From positions 1 to 47,473 of the forward strand of contig JBEAPO010000130.1 in assembly GCA_041164425.1 (NCBI GenBank): a stretch of 47,473 nucleotides of DNA. Reading direction: 5' to 3'. Within the stretch, counting starts at the first letter, position 1, and each line of letters begins with the position of its first letter. The translations under genes and the position numbers were made by a program. Below, in pieces: positions 8,019-16,417 of this stretch. This stretch comes from F1-20-MAGs119 sp041164425 (GTDB lineage Bacteria > Actinomycetota > Acidimicrobiia > Acidimicrobiales > Ilumatobacteraceae). The notes below the pieces were generated by a model. That model searched no databases. It was not told the origin of the DNA and saw nothing but the letters and a program-made list of their open reading frames with translations.

Positions 8019-8750
8019 CTACGCGAGGACGAGCACTCGGGTGCCCACTTCGACGAAGTTGAACAAGTACTCGGCATCGGTGTCGAGCATGCGTACACAA
8101 CCGCCACTTTGGAAGGTGCCCAACTGCTCAACGGTCTGCATCGGTCCGACGGGACTGCAGTGACCCCCCTCCCATGCACACGTGGGAATCGAGTGGAACG
8201 AGATCGTGTTCTTGCCGTTGGGACTGATCGCAAACCGCACCGACCACTTCATCTTGATCTCAGGAAAAAAGATGCTCTGCGAAAACTCACTCTTTGACAT
8301 CACGCGGTATTTGCCCGACTTCGGAACTCCGTCGCGACCCGACACGGGCACCGACTTCACCACTTGTTCGTTCTCGTCGACGATCCACACCCAGTTGAGG
8401 CTGTTCTGAAACACGATGCGCTTGCCCTTTCCCGACTTCTCGGGAAGTGGTCGCGGGTTGGAGTGGTTCCAGACGACCGTCGTCGTGGTGCTTTCGACGG
8501 GAAGTGTCGTCGTGGTTTCGGGCGGGAGTGTGGTCGTTGTTTCGGGGGGACGGGTGGTGGTGATGGCGACCGTGGTCGGCGGCAGCGTCGAGGTCTGAAG
8601 GGATGCCTCGGCGTCGTCACCCGACCGGCCAACGGCAAGCGTGATGCCCGCAACCAGCATCACGGCAGCAGCCGTGGGCGTTAGCCACAACTTCGCATGT
8701 CGACGTGCTTCGCGGGGGGTCACGGTGAAAAAATTAGTGTCGCACCTCAT
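8019..8750 (-). CDS. Membrane-anchored L,D-transpeptidase (YkuD domain)
   Basis: A 243-residue protein with a short basic N-terminus, one hydrophobic anchor (LWLTPTAAAVMLVAGITLAV), a Thr/Pro-rich linker of repeated PPETTTTL units at about residues 58-90, then a YkuD catalytic domain. The active-site region shows HSIP and, near the end, QSGGCVRM with the catalytic Cys near residue 218 (family pattern H...SxGC(V/I)R). Such enzymes make 3-3 peptidoglycan cross-links or attach proteins to the wall, outside the cell membrane. The ATG at 8750 is used here. An in-frame GTG at 8723 (giving MTPREARRHAK) is a plausible alternative start. The family often has SHG at the motif; SGG here is a known variation. 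It is convergent with DUF885 at zero spacing. Confidence 0.92.
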   Translation of the reverse strand: MRCDTNFFTVTPREARRHAKLWLTPTAAAVMLVAGITLAVGRSGDDAEASLQTSTLPPTTVAITTTRPPETTTTLPPETTTTLPVESTTTTVVWNHSNPRPLPEKSGKGKRIVFQNSLNWVWIVDENEQVVKSVPVSGRDGVPKSGKYRVMSKSEFSQSIFFPEIKMKWSVRFAISPNGKNTISFHSIPTCAWEGGHCSPVGPMQTVEQLGTFQSGGCVRMLDTDAEYLFNFVEVGTRVLVLA

Positions 8751-8776
8751 CCCGATTCAGGGATGCCCCGAGATAC

Positions 8777-9736
8777 CTATCTGTTGCGCACGGTCCAGGT
8801 ACCGCGCATCGACACGGGTTCATTTCCGACCGTCGTCACCGCACCATCGTCGTACAACTTGAGAAGGTGCGACATCACGCTGTGCCGTGCGGGTTTGTGG
8901 AGTTCGCGCCGTACATCGGCGTAGAGAACCTCGACTATTGCGTGAATCGTCGACGGCCCGCGGTGCAACAAATCGACGATCTGCCTTTCGCGGTCGATGC
9001 GGTGGGCGAGGTACGCCGCCAGGAATGGTGCGGGGTCGCGCACCGGGTTGCCATGTGTCGGATACAGGATGGCATCACTGCGGTCGATCAACTTACGAAC
9101 CGAAGCCATGTAGTCGGCCATGTTGCCGTCTGGCGGCGAAACGACGGTCGTGCTCCATCCCATGATGTGGTCGCCCGTGAAGAGTGCATTTTCCGCGTCG
9201 AGGTGAACGCACAGATGGTTCGACGTGTGGCCGGGCGTGTGCACGCCGGTCAACGACCAACCATCGACTGCGAGAAAGGTCTGTCCGTCGCGCACCAGCA
9301 CGTCGGGAACGAAGTCGAAGTCGGTGTGCTCGCGCTCTTCACCGTCGCTGCCATCCTTCGGAGTGTCGTCGTCGACATCGTCGTATGCATCGGTCTCGAC
9401 CGGTCGAGGATGCGGGCCGAAGCCGAATGTTTGCGCGCCGGTCGACTTTGCCAACCAGTACGACAACGGCACGTGGTCGGAATGGCAGTGCGTGACAACG
9501 ACCCCGCGCACACGCTTTCCGCCGAGCGCACGTTCGAGGGCCGCACGGTGCGCATCAAGATTCGGACCCGGGTCGATCACAACGACATCGTCGCGACCGA
9601 TGATGTAGGTACCCGTTCCCTTGTAGGTGAACTTCGACGGGTTTTCGGCAACCACCCGTGCGACGAGGGGCGACAGTTGGTCCGCCGCGCCGTAGACGAA
9701 GCCGTCGAGCGGTTCGACGAAGGGGATACCCGACAC
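8777..9736 (-). CDS. Metallo-beta-lactamase-fold hydrolase with C-terminal winged helix (LACTB2/RNase Z-like)
   Basis: A 319-residue MBL-fold protein. Seen: TYIIGRDDVVVIDPGPN, the di-metal motif THCHSDHVP, GVHTPGHTSNHLCVH, the ALFTGDHIMGW strand, YPTHGNP, and a C-terminal helical/winged segment after HRIDRERQIVDLLHRG as in LACTB2-type hydrolases. An acidic insertion (DAYDDVDDDTPKDGSDGEE) sits between the HxHxDH motif and the next strand. The start is GTG 9736; a TTG at 9745 overlapping the upstream stop is an alternative. A longer open frame continues upstream, but it runs antisense to nothing and through the permease gene, so it is not used. It is translationally linked to the AI-2E permease gene. 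The substrate (ester, thioester or RNA) is unknown. Confidence 0.88.
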   Translation of the reverse strand: MSGIPFVEPLDGFVYGAADQLSPLVARVVAENPSKFTYKGTGTYIIGRDDVVVIDPGPNLDAHRAALERALGGKRVRGVVVTHCHSDHVPLSYWLAKSTGAQTFGFGPHPRPVETDAYDDVDDDTPKDGSDGEEREHTDFDFVPDVLVRDGQTFLAVDGWSLTGVHTPGHTSNHLCVHLDAENALFTGDHIMGWSTTVVSPPDGNMADYMASVRKLIDRSDAILYPTHGNPVRDPAPFLAAYLAHRIDRERQIVDLLHRGPSTIHAIVEVLYADVRRELHKPARHSVMSHLLKLYDDGAVTTVGNEPVSMRGTWTVRNR

Positions 9737-9741
9737 GCGCG

Positions 9742-10869
9742 TCAACCGACTGCTTTGCGGCTTCGCTTCTTCTTCGCGCGGGGAGGCTGGGGCGTCGTCA
9801 GCGGGCTGTCGATCACGTCGTGGCGCGTTCCGCGCTGGCTCGCAATCGCCTGGATCATCGCTGCGCCGGGCAGTGCGAGCAGTGCACCAATGGCTCCGAG
9901 CAGCGCGGCACCGGCGATCGCCGAACCGAATGCAAGTGCGGGGTGCAAGTCCATCGTACGCGCCGTGATGCGCGGCGACACGAGGTAGTTCTCGATTTGT
10001 TGGTAGATGATGATGAACGCAATCACGAAAATTGCCGTCGACGGCTCTTCGATGAAACTCAACACCACCGGCAACACGCCCGCGACGTACGTACCGACGA
10101 CGGGCATGAACTGCGAAACCAGTCCGACCCAGATCGCCATCGCGATCGGTGCGGGCGTTCCGATGGCCTGGAATGCGATCCAGTGGAAGAAACTTGACAC
10201 GAGGGCGAGGAGTGCACGTGAGTAGAGATAACCGCCGGTCTTGCTTACCGCGATCTCCCACACCTCGAGTACCCGCGCCTGGCGGTCGGACGGCAATCGC
10301 GAACAGATCGCGCGTCGCCACTTTGGACCATCGGCGACGAAGTAGAAGGTGAACAACAACACCGAGAAGATCTGCAACAAGACGCCGAGTGCCTGCACCG
10401 AAACACTGACAACCTTGTCCTGCTGCGAATCGATGAACCGCTGCACCGGCCCGTTGGGGTCTGTGATTCGTTCGTTCACCTGTTGCGGATCGATGTTCGC
10501 ATTGAAGTTACGGTTGATGAAGTCAACGGTTTCGTTGACGTACTTCTCGCTGTTGCGCAGCAGGTCGACGAGCTGCGTCGCCACCAGAGTTGCGAAGAGT
10601 GACATCAGTGCGATCGCACCGACGATGACCGACAGCAGAATCGTGATGGTCGCCCGACCACGTCGCCATCCACGGGCCTCGAGTTTGTTGACGCCGGGCT
10701 CGATCGCGAGCGAGAGAAAAATTGAGACGAGGAGAAGGATGAGCAGGTTCGCGAGGCGGTGGAAGGAATGTCGTGTGGCAACCATCAGGAGGAAGCCACC
10801 CCAGAAGATGACCGCGGCCTTCAACATCCAACGCGTCGAGAGCAATTTTTCCTCGGCTGGAGACGGCAT
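9742..10869 (-). CDS. AI-2E family transporter-like integral membrane protein
   Basis: A 375-residue polytopic membrane protein of the AI-2E transporter family (PF01594). Seen: paired N-terminal hydrophobic segments (AAVIFWGGFLLMVA; LLILLLVSIFLSLAIEPGVN), the family pattern EPGVNKLEARGWRRGRA, a long periplasmic helical region (NSEKYVNETVDFINRNFN), and C-terminal helices including GLVSQFMPVVGTYVAGVLP and QQIENYLVSPRI. It ends with a basic tail (RAKKKRSRKAVG). Members export AI-2, polyamine-like molecules or ions, so transport direction and cargo are not predictable. It is upstream of the MBL-fold gene and divergent from the MpaB-like gene 33 bp away. Confidence 0.92.
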   Translation of the reverse strand: MPSPAEEKLLSTRWMLKAAVIFWGGFLLMVATRHSFHRLANLLILLLVSIFLSLAIEPGVNKLEARGWRRGRATITILLSVIVGAIALMSLFATLVATQLVDLLRNSEKYVNETVDFINRNFNANIDPQQVNERITDPNGPVQRFIDSQQDKVVSVSVQALGVLLQIFSVLLFTFYFVADGPKWRRAICSRLPSDRQARVLEVWEIAVSKTGGYLYSRALLALVSSFFHWIAFQAIGTPAPIAMAIWVGLVSQFMPVVGTYVAGVLPVVLSFIEEPSTAIFVIAFIIIYQQIENYLVSPRITARTMDLHPALAFGSAIAGAALLGAIGALLALPGAAMIQAIASQRGTRHDVIDSPLTTPQPPRAKKKRSRKAVG

Positions 10870-10902
10870 GGATGAAGCGTACGCTGGCACGATGGGGTCT
10901 TG

Positions 10903-11826
10903 GTGAAGTTGGAGATCCCACCTCAGGTCGACGCGCAGTTGGCCGGTTTGCGCACGACGATCGGCGACGCCATTCGTGCGCGTATCGCCGGGCCCGACGG
11001 GAACACCCGCATGCTCGGCCTGATGAACGAAGAGGGCCCCCGCTGGTTCGGTCCGGACAGTGCGATCGTTCGCGTGCATGGCGATGCCTCGATGTTCATC
11101 GGCGGCCTGCGCGCTTTGCTGTTCCAGTCGATGCACCCGCTCGCAATGGCGGGGGTCGCCACCCACTCGGACTACCGCAATGACCCGTGGGGTCGGTTGC
11201 AACGCACGGCCGATTTCCTCGCGGCAACCACGTTCGGATCGGCTCGCGCCGCCGACGAAGCGGTGGCCCGCGTGCGCGCGGTCCACAACCGCGTCACCGG
11301 AACCGCCCCGGACGGTCGGCCCTACTCGGCGAACGACCCGCATCTCCTGCGCTGGGTGCACGTGGCAGAAGTCGACAGTTTTCTCACCACCCACCAACGC
11401 TTCGGTAAGCAACCACTCGACCAGGCCGGTCGTGATGCGTACGTTGCGGAAACCGCACGAGTTGCGCGGGCACTCGGCGTGCCCGCTCCGCCCGCCAGCG
11501 AACGCGCACTTCGTGACCAGTTGCGCATGTTCCGACCCGAGCTGCACGCATCGAAAGAGGCGAAAGAAGCGGCGCGTTACCTCGTGCTCACGCCCCCACT
11601 GCCGGTTCCGGCCCGCATCGGCTATTCGGCGATCGCTGCGGCGGCAATTGCGACACTTCCGCGCTGGGTGCGCGTGCAGTTGCGGTTGCCTTACGTACCG
11701 GTGGCCGACGTGTTGGTGGGACGGCCCATCGGCGAGGCCGTGACGCGCTTGTTCCGTTGGGTTCTCGTCGAACCCGACACGGGAATCGAAACGGAAACGG
11801 TCAATCTCAGCGCGACTGCTGATTGA
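10903..11826 (+). CDS. MpaB-like oxygenase (DUF2236 family)
   Basis: A protein of about 307 residues of the DUF2236 family, now grouped with the catalytic domain of MpaB and latex-clearing (rubber) oxygenases. Seen: GPRWFGPDSAIVRVHGD, LLFQSMHPLAMAGVATHSDY, RLQRTADFLAATTFG, the His/Arg segment VRAVHNRVTG, LLRWVHVAEVDSF with conserved His, and a C-terminal membrane-like helix before LPRWVRVQLRLP. The family binds a heme through conserved His, Arg and acidic residues. The start is set at GTG 10903 (TTG 10900 is possible). A TACGCT hexamer at 10880-10885 is a likely -10 box. It converges with the amidotransferase-like gene and overlaps its end by 20 bp. The substrate is unknown. Confidence 0.85.
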   Translation: MKLEIPPQVDAQLAGLRTTIGDAIRARIAGPDGNTRMLGLMNEEGPRWFGPDSAIVRVHGDASMFIGGLRALLFQSMHPLAMAGVATHSDYRNDPWGRLQRTADFLAATTFGSARAADEAVARVRAVHNRVTGTAPDGRPYSANDPHLLRWVHVAEVDSFLTTHQRFGKQPLDQAGRDAYVAETARVARALGVPAPPASERALRDQLRMFRPELHASKEAKEAARYLVLTPPLPVPARIGYSAIAAAAIATLPRWVRVQLRLPYVPVADVLVGRPIGEAVTRLFRWVLVEPDTGIETETVNLSATAD

Positions 11827-12547
11827 AGGCGCTCGCGGCGCGCACGAACGCGCTGTACAGCGACTGATGCGGAGGATCCTCGTGTGCGGTGTCTTCCGGA
11901 TGCCACTGCACACCGAGCAACCACCGTTCGGGATGTTCGACGGCTTCGACCAATCCATCGGACGACCAACCGACGGCAGCGAGACCATCGCCGAGCTTGT
12001 CGAGTCCTTGATGGTGGAACGACGCGCCGCAGATCGATGTGGTGCCGAGTGCCTTGTGCATCTTCGAACCTTCACGGATGTTCACGTCGTGCACCGCGAA
12101 TTCGGCTCCGGCCGGGAAACCAGAAGGGCGATGCTGCGGACCACCTGATTCGTCGATGTGCTGGATGAGCGTGCCGCCCATCGCGACGTTCACGAGTTGA
12201 ATACCGCGACACACGGCGAGAACGGGTGCGCCGATTTCGAGTGCCGCCCGCAAGAGCCCGATCTCGAAGTCGTCCTGGAAGCGGTCGACACCGTACGTGG
12301 TGGGGTGCGGCTCTTGGCCATACAACTCGGGGTCGACGTCGGGGCCGCCCATCAAGAGCAAACCGTCGAAACGTCCGACGAGGTCGAGAGCGACGTCGTG
12401 CGTGATGTGCTGCGGTGTCACGACCACGGGTTCACCGCCGCCACGCAACACCGACTCCATGTAACGACGGCCTGCGAAAGCAATCGAATCGCGCGACACA
12501 CGGCCTGCGACTGCGGTACGTCCGGCGACGGCGATCAGCGGCGACAT
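11807..12547 (-). CDS. Class-I glutamine amidotransferase-like gamma-glutamyl hydrolase (peptidase C26)
   Basis: A 246-residue protein of the peptidase C26 / PuuD group. Seen: PLIAVAGRTAVAG start, LLLMGGPDVDPELYG (family GGxDxxPxxY), the nucleophile elbow VLAVCRGIQLVNVAMGG with the catalytic Cys, QHRPSG, HHQGLDKLG, and the catalytic His in LGVQWHPEDTA. Characterised members hydrolyse gamma-glutamyl-GABA in putrescine degradation or other gamma-glutamyl amides. No putrescine genes are nearby, so the natural substrate is unproven. The ATG at 12547 was chosen since it begins at the family's usual N-terminus. Its stop overlaps the end of the convergent MpaB-like gene. It lies 5 bp downstream of the YcaQ-like gene in a minus-strand run. 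Confidence 0.92.
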   Translation of the reverse strand: MSPLIAVAGRTAVAGRVSRDSIAFAGRRYMESVLRGGGEPVVVTPQHITHDVALDLVGRFDGLLLMGGPDVDPELYGQEPHPTTYGVDRFQDDFEIGLLRAALEIGAPVLAVCRGIQLVNVAMGGTLIQHIDESGGPQHRPSGFPAGAEFAVHDVNIREGSKMHKALGTTSICGASFHHQGLDKLGDGLAAVGWSSDGLVEAVEHPERWLLGVQWHPEDTAHEDPPHQSLYSAFVRAASAFNQQSR

Positions 12548-12552
12548 GGATG

Positions 12553-13770
12553 TCACGCTACCGACCGTCGCAGTTCCCGCGCGAGCGAGCCTCGTTGCAC
12601 AACCGCAATCGACCCCAGACCCAGCCACTCGGCCATCAAGTTCAGTTCACCCGCTGCGGCGCGCGCGATAACGGCCGATTCTTTCCTGTATGCCTCTTCG
12701 ACGTGGCTCGCCTGCACGCGCAACACCGAGTCCTTACGGTCGGCCTTCAGGTCGAAGCGGCCAACCAAACGACCGTCGTGGAGGAATGGCAATACGTAGT
12801 AACCGAACCTGCGTTTCGGGGCCGGCGTGTAGATCTCGATGCGGTAGTCGAAACCGAACAGTCGGGCGATGCGTGGGCGGCACCACACCAGCGAGTCGAA
12901 CGGCGACAGCAGTGCGCTCGCACGGGTGACCGCGTGCGACTGGCGCGGCACCTTCGTGTCGGACGTGACATAGGCGGGCTTTTCCCAACCCTCCACGCTT
13001 GTCTGGACGACGTCTCCCGATTCGATCAGTTCGCGGAGGCGCGGTGTCACGACCGCAGACTTGAGGTGGTAGTAGTCGGCAATGTCGGTTGCGGTTCCCA
13101 CACCGAGGTGCGCAACGGCGCGACGCACGAGTTCGCGTTGCGAATCGGCAGTCGACACAGTCGCATCGAGATACTCCGCGGGAATCATCCGGTCGGGCAC
13201 GTCGTACACACGGGCGAAATCGTTGTCGCGGCGACGCGCGGTGAGTTCACCCGTCCAGAACAGGTATTCGAGGGCGATCTTCGCGTCGTCCCAGTCCCAC
13301 CACGGACCCTTCGGCCCGGTTCGTGTCGACAAGTCACCTGCAACAACGGGGCCGTTGTTCGCCACGTGTCCATGGATCCTGCGAACGAATGCACGGTTCG
13401 ACCTCGCGAAGTCGGCGACCCCTCCCCACATGGCACCCTTGCGCGCCGCTTCCATCTTCCATCGGAACAGCGGATACGAATCGACCGGTATGTGTGATGC
13501 GGCGTGACCCCAATATTCGAACAGTCGCTGCCGATCGTGCGCGGCGGGAATGAGGTCGCGTCGGTGGTTACCCAGACGCGCGAAGAGCGGCAGTTCCTGG
13601 CTGCGTACGAGAACGTTGACCGAATCGATCTGAATCAAGCCGACGTGGTCGAACACGCGCTCGAGGTGTTGCTGAGTGCTGGCGCTACCGCGCGGTCGCG
13701 CACCGAAACCCTGTGCGGTCAAGGCAATTCGACGCGCCTCGTGGATGGAGAAGCCGTCGCGCACCGGCAC
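12553..13770 (-). CDS. Winged-helix DNA glycosylase of the YcaQ/AlkX (HTH_42, DUF1006) family
   Basis: A 405-residue HTH_42 / DUF1006 family protein. E. coli AlkX (YcaQ) and Streptomyces AlkZ are glycosylases that unhook interstrand cross-links and excise alkylated bases. Seen: N-terminal RRIALTAQGFG, the catalytic QxD motif in GLIQIDSVNVLVRSQ near residue 48, EYWGHAASHIPVD, RKGAMWGG, LEYLFWTGELTARRR winged-helix region, YDVPDRMIP, and C-terminal RASALLSPFDSLVW and FGYYVLPFLHDGRLVGRFDLK blocks typical of the family. It sits between a cyclophilin and an amidotransferase-like gene on the same strand with short gaps. A role in cross-link repair is inferred from the family and the intact QxD. Confidence 0.9.
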   Translation of the reverse strand: MPVRDGFSIHEARRIALTAQGFGARPRGSASTQQHLERVFDHVGLIQIDSVNVLVRSQELPLFARLGNHRRDLIPAAHDRQRLFEYWGHAASHIPVDSYPLFRWKMEAARKGAMWGGVADFARSNRAFVRRIHGHVANNGPVVAGDLSTRTGPKGPWWDWDDAKIALEYLFWTGELTARRRDNDFARVYDVPDRMIPAEYLDATVSTADSQRELVRRAVAHLGVGTATDIADYYHLKSAVVTPRLRELIESGDVVQTSVEGWEKPAYVTSDTKVPRQSHAVTRASALLSPFDSLVWCRPRIARLFGFDYRIEIYTPAPKRRFGYYVLPFLHDGRLVGRFDLKADRKDSVLRVQASHVEEAYRKESAVIARAAAGELNLMAEWLGLGSIAVVQRGSLARELRRSVA

Positions 13771-13779
13771 GGCGACGCG

Positions 13780-14337
13780 TCAGTCTGCGACGGTGATGGT
13801 GACCGAGTTGATGACGACGTCGGTCTTCGGACGGTCACCAGCGGCGGTCGGCACGCTTTGCATCGCCTCGACGACCTCGAGGCCTTTCACAACCTGTCCG
13901 AAAAGCGCGTATGCGGGTGGCAGGCGACAACCGTCGGGGCCCGAGATGATGAAGAACTGCGAACCGTTGGTGTTCGGACCCGCGTTCGCCATCGCGAACG
14001 AACCGATCTTGTACTCACCGGCCTTTGGCAATTCGTCCTCGAAGCGGTAACCGGGGCCGCCGCGACCCGTTCCGGTGGGATCGCCACCTTGGCACACGAA
14101 GCCCTTGATGATGCGGTGGAAGATGATGCCGTCGAAGTAATGGTTCAGTGCGAGGAACACGAAGCTGTTGACGGTCTTCGGCGCCTTGATCGGGTCGAGC
14201 GCGATGACAAGCGTTCCCATCGACGTTTCCATCGTGGCCGTGTACCGCTTGGCCGGGTCGATGCCCATCTCGGGGTATTCGGAGAACTGTTGCTGCTTGG
14301 GTGCGGATCCGTCGAAGGGCGGGAAAGGAGTGGGCAT
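13780..14337 (-). CDS. Cyclophilin-type peptidyl-prolyl cis-trans isomerase
   Basis: A 185-residue single-domain cyclophilin with a 35-residue N-terminal extension. Seen: TSMGTLVIALDPIKAPKTVNSF, the active-site FHRIIKGFVCQGGDPTGTG with catalytic Arg and Gln, FAMANAGPNTNGSQFFI, and ALFGQVVKGLEVVEA. No signal peptide or lipobox is seen, so it is probably cytoplasmic. It catalyses proline isomerisation in folding proteins. It precedes the YcaQ-like gene by 9 bp on the minus strand and is divergent from the small DksA-like gene. The N-terminal extension (GSAPKQQQFSEYPEM) is a feature of actinobacterial cyclophilins near housekeeping loci. Confidence 0.94.
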   Translation of the reverse strand: MPTPFPPFDGSAPKQQQFSEYPEMGIDPAKRYTATMETSMGTLVIALDPIKAPKTVNSFVFLALNHYFDGIIFHRIIKGFVCQGGDPTGTGRGGPGYRFEDELPKAGEYKIGSFAMANAGPNTNGSQFFIISGPDGCRLPPAYALFGQVVKGLEVVEAMQSVPTAAGDRPKTDVVINSVTITVAD

Positions 14338-14356
14338 GCGCGAGACGCTATCTGCC

Positions 14357-14362
14357 TATGCT
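14357..14362 (+). promoter_or_regulatory. Putative -10 hexamer for the DksA-like peptide gene
   Basis: TATGCT ends 6 bases before the GTG at 14369, which places the likely transcription start at the GTG itself. No ribosome binding site lies upstream. Leaderless expression is inferred. Confidence 0.35.
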
Positions 14363-14368
14363 GTCGAC

Positions 14369-14545
14369 GTGAGCAATCCGGAGTCAGCGGTGCCGAACCT
14401 CGACGAGATCGAACAAGACCTTGCCGACGTGGAAACAGCGCTGGCTCGCCTCGAGGCGGGTACGTACTGGACCGACGAAGTGTCGGGTCAGCCGATTCCC
14501 GACGAGGTTCTGGCGCAGCGGCCGACCTCGCGCCGCGCCAACTGA
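14369..14545 (+). CDS. Small DksA/TraR-like C-terminal peptide with a degenerate zinc site
   Basis: A 58-residue acidic peptide. Its core, ALARLEAGTYWTDEVSGQPIPDEVLA, matches the C-terminal zinc-finger element of DksA/TraR-like proteins (ALxRLexGtYGxCexcGxpIpxxRL), but the cysteines are replaced (YWTDE in place of YGxCE), so zinc binding is lost. The start is taken at GTG 14369, because a TATGCT -10-like hexamer ends 6 bases upstream; an in-frame ATG at 14336 would overlap the divergent cyclophilin start. The preceding helix (NLDEIEQDLADVETAL) is predicted to be amphipathic. Small cysteine-less versions of this domain are common in actinobacteria and have no assigned function. RNA polymerase binding cannot be assumed. 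Confidence 0.7.
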   Translation: MSNPESAVPNLDEIEQDLADVETALARLEAGTYWTDEVSGQPIPDEVLAQRPTSRRAN

Positions 14546-14552
14546 CGTCAGA

Positions 14553-15392
14553 TCAGTTGCGTTCGCGCAGATTCGCGAACAACCGCAGCAGTTCGAGATA
14601 GAGCCACACCAGCGTGACCAGGATGCCGAGGCCGGCGTACCACTCCATGTGCTTGGGGAGGCCGTTGCGCTCGCCCTGTTCGATGAAATCGAAGTCGAGG
14701 GCCAGGTTCATTGCCGCGAGTCCTGCAGCAAACAGGCTGATGCCGATTCCGAGCAGGCTGCCGTTGCTGAGAAACGACACCTCGGCCCCGAAGAGACGGA
14801 ACAGCAACGCGACGCCGTAGAACACCATCAAACCGAGTGTCGCACCAACGACGGTGCGACGGAACTTGTCGTTCACACGGATGATCCCGGTGCGATACAG
14901 CACAAGCATCACGACGAACACACCTGCAGTTGCACCAACGGCCTGCAAAACGATGCCGTCGTATTCGATGTTGTAGGCGTGTGAAATCGCGCCGATTGCC
15001 GCGCCCTCGGCGAGCGCGTAGACCGGCGCAAGAAACCGCGCGAGGTTCGGTTTGAACATCGCGACGATCGCGCACACGAAGGCACCGATGACCGCGGCGA
15101 TGACCCAACCGGGGAACACGACCTGGCCCGGCGCGGGCTCGTTGACCGTCGACCAACCGAAGACGGCAGCACCGAGAAGGAGAGCCATCAAGACGAGCGT
15201 CGCACTGACCGCACCGCTTGCCGTCATGCGGGCGGTGCCGACCCACGGGCTGACGGGGCCGTCGGTGACGGGTGGGGCCCACGTTCCGGCGGTGCTTCCC
15301 GACCTTCCGGCGTCGGCTTCGTCCGCCGCCCAACCCTTGCCCTGCGGGGCATTTTTCTGGAGGACTCTGTCATTCAGGAGGGGGTTCGACAT
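14553..15392 (-). CDS. Bax inhibitor-1/YccA family integral membrane protein
   Basis: A 279-residue protein with a hydrophilic N-terminal 55 residues and seven hydrophobic segments typical of the actinobacterial YccA / Bax inhibitor-1 group. Seen: ARMTASGAVSATLVLMALLL, ARFLAPVYALAEGAAIGAISHAY (the most conserved helix pair), LVLYRTGIIRVNDKFRR, and the C-terminal pair of membrane segments ending LYLELLRLFANLRERN, plus the DFIEQGERNGLPKHMEWY acidic loop. Relatives act as pH-sensitive calcium leak channels or FtsH modulators, but the actinobacterial branch has not been assigned. It converges with the DksA-like peptide and is divergent from the sigma factor gene across about 80 bp. Confidence 0.93.
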   Translation of the reverse strand: MSNPLLNDRVLQKNAPQGKGWAADEADAGRSGSTAGTWAPPVTDGPVSPWVGTARMTASGAVSATLVLMALLLGAAVFGWSTVNEPAPGQVVFPGWVIAAVIGAFVCAIVAMFKPNLARFLAPVYALAEGAAIGAISHAYNIEYDGIVLQAVGATAGVFVVMLVLYRTGIIRVNDKFRRTVVGATLGLMVFYGVALLFRLFGAEVSFLSNGSLLGIGISLFAAGLAAMNLALDFDFIEQGERNGLPKHMEWYAGLGILVTLVWLYLELLRLFANLRERN

Positions 15393-15463
15393 ACCCAGAA
15401 AGTAGCGAATCCGACGGGGAAAATAAATACTCTCGCGTCGGTTGTGGTGGTGAGGTGCGTCGG

Positions 15464-15469
15464 TATCGT
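15464..15469 (+). promoter_or_regulatory. Putative -10 hexamer of the sigma factor gene
   Basis: TATCGT, preceded by TTGTGG at 15442-15447 (spacer 16). A start of transcription about 7 bases later would exclude the ATG at 15470 and place the ATG at 15479 within a few bases of the 5' end. Confidence 0.35.
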
Positions 15470-15478
15470 ATGCCGCGT

Positions 15479-16417
15479 ATGGCGAAGGATCGGGTCGACC
15501 GCGACGAAGAAGACCTCGTCAGGCTCTATCTCACCGACATCGGCCAGTACGCACTTCTCACCAAAGACGACGAAGTCCGTTTGGCCAAGGCGATCGAAGC
15601 CGGCAAAGAAGCACAAGCCGAACTGAACACCAACGACAAGTCGTTGACGCCGACAAAGAAGCGCGAACTTCGCCGCACCGCCAAGGAGGGCGAAACCGCC
15701 GAGCGCGCATTCGTGCAGTCGAACCTCCGCCTCGTCGTATCGATCGCGAAGAAGTACCAGGCGTCGGGTCTTCCACTTCTCGATCTCATCCAAGAGGGCA
15801 ACCTCGGTCTCATGCACGCCGTCGAAAAGTTCGACTGGCGCAAGGGCTTCAAGTTCTCCACTTATGCAACGTGGTGGATCCGCCAGGCCATCACGCGCGG
15901 CATCGCAAACACGGGCCGCACGATCCGCCTGCCAGTTCATGCCGGCGACACCCTCGCCCGTTTGCAGAAGGCGCGCTCGCGCCTCGAGTTGAAGTACGGA
16001 CGTCCCGCAACTTTGGCCGAACTCGCCAAAGAAGTCGAGATGCCCGAAGACAAGGTCACCGAGGCCCTGCGCTTCGCGGCCGAACCTTTGTCGTTGTCCG
16101 AGCCGCTGCGCGAAGACGGCGATGCCGAACTCGGTGACGTCGTCGAAGACCGCTCGGCCGAATCCCCCTTCGAGGTTGCCGCCACAGCGCTGCTTCCCGA
16201 AGAGATTCAGCGTCTGCTGGCGCCACTCGACGAGCGTGAGCGCGAGATTTTGAAACTGCGATTCGGCCTCGACCGTGGCGAACCACGCACACTCGAAGAA
16301 GTCGGCGAACACTTCAACCTCACACGCGAGCGCATTCGCCAGATCGAAGCGCGTGCAATGAGCAAGTTGCGTCACCCGTCGAGTGACACCGGCGCGCGCG
16401 ACCTACTCGCCGTCTGA
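15479..16417 (+). CDS. RpoD/SigA-family sigma-70 factor (group 1 or 2, without region 1.1)
   Basis: A 312-residue sigma factor with regions 1.2 to 4 and no long N-terminal region 1.1. Seen: region 1.2 DLVRLYLTDIGQYALLTKDDE, region 2 AFVQSNLRLVVSIAKKYQ and LLDLIQEGNLGLMHAVEKFDW, the -10 recognition helix KFSTYATWWIRQAITRGIA, region 3 RLPVHAGDTLARLQKARS, region 4.1 LAPLDEREREILKLRFGLD, and region 4.2 TLEEVGEHFNLTRERIRQIE. An ATG at 15470 is also in frame, but a TATCGT hexamer directly before it favours 15479. The size resembles mycobacterial SigB. Whether this is the primary sigma factor cannot be told without the rest of the genome. Confidence 0.93.
   Translation: MAKDRVDRDEEDLVRLYLTDIGQYALLTKDDEVRLAKAIEAGKEAQAELNTNDKSLTPTKKRELRRTAKEGETAERAFVQSNLRLVVSIAKKYQASGLPLLDLIQEGNLGLMHAVEKFDWRKGFKFSTYATWWIRQAITRGIANTGRTIRLPVHAGDTLARLQKARSRLELKYGRPATLAELAKEVEMPEDKVTEALRFAAEPLSLSEPLREDGDAELGDVVEDRSAESPFEVAATALLPEEIQRLLAPLDEREREILKLRFGLDRGEPRTLEEVGEHFNLTRERIRQIEARAMSKLRHPSSDTGARDLLAV

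Noticed and set aside
8450..8580. Short tandem repeats (GT/CG-rich units) that resemble a repeat array
   Set aside because: They encode the Thr/Pro-rich PPETTTTL linker of the L,D-transpeptidase; there are no spacers of constant length, so this is not a CRISPR array.
9742..12075. Long minus-strand open frame continuing upstream of the AI-2E permease gene
   Set aside because: Its upstream part lies antisense to the well-supported MpaB-like gene, has no family match by eye and a composition typical of shadow frames.
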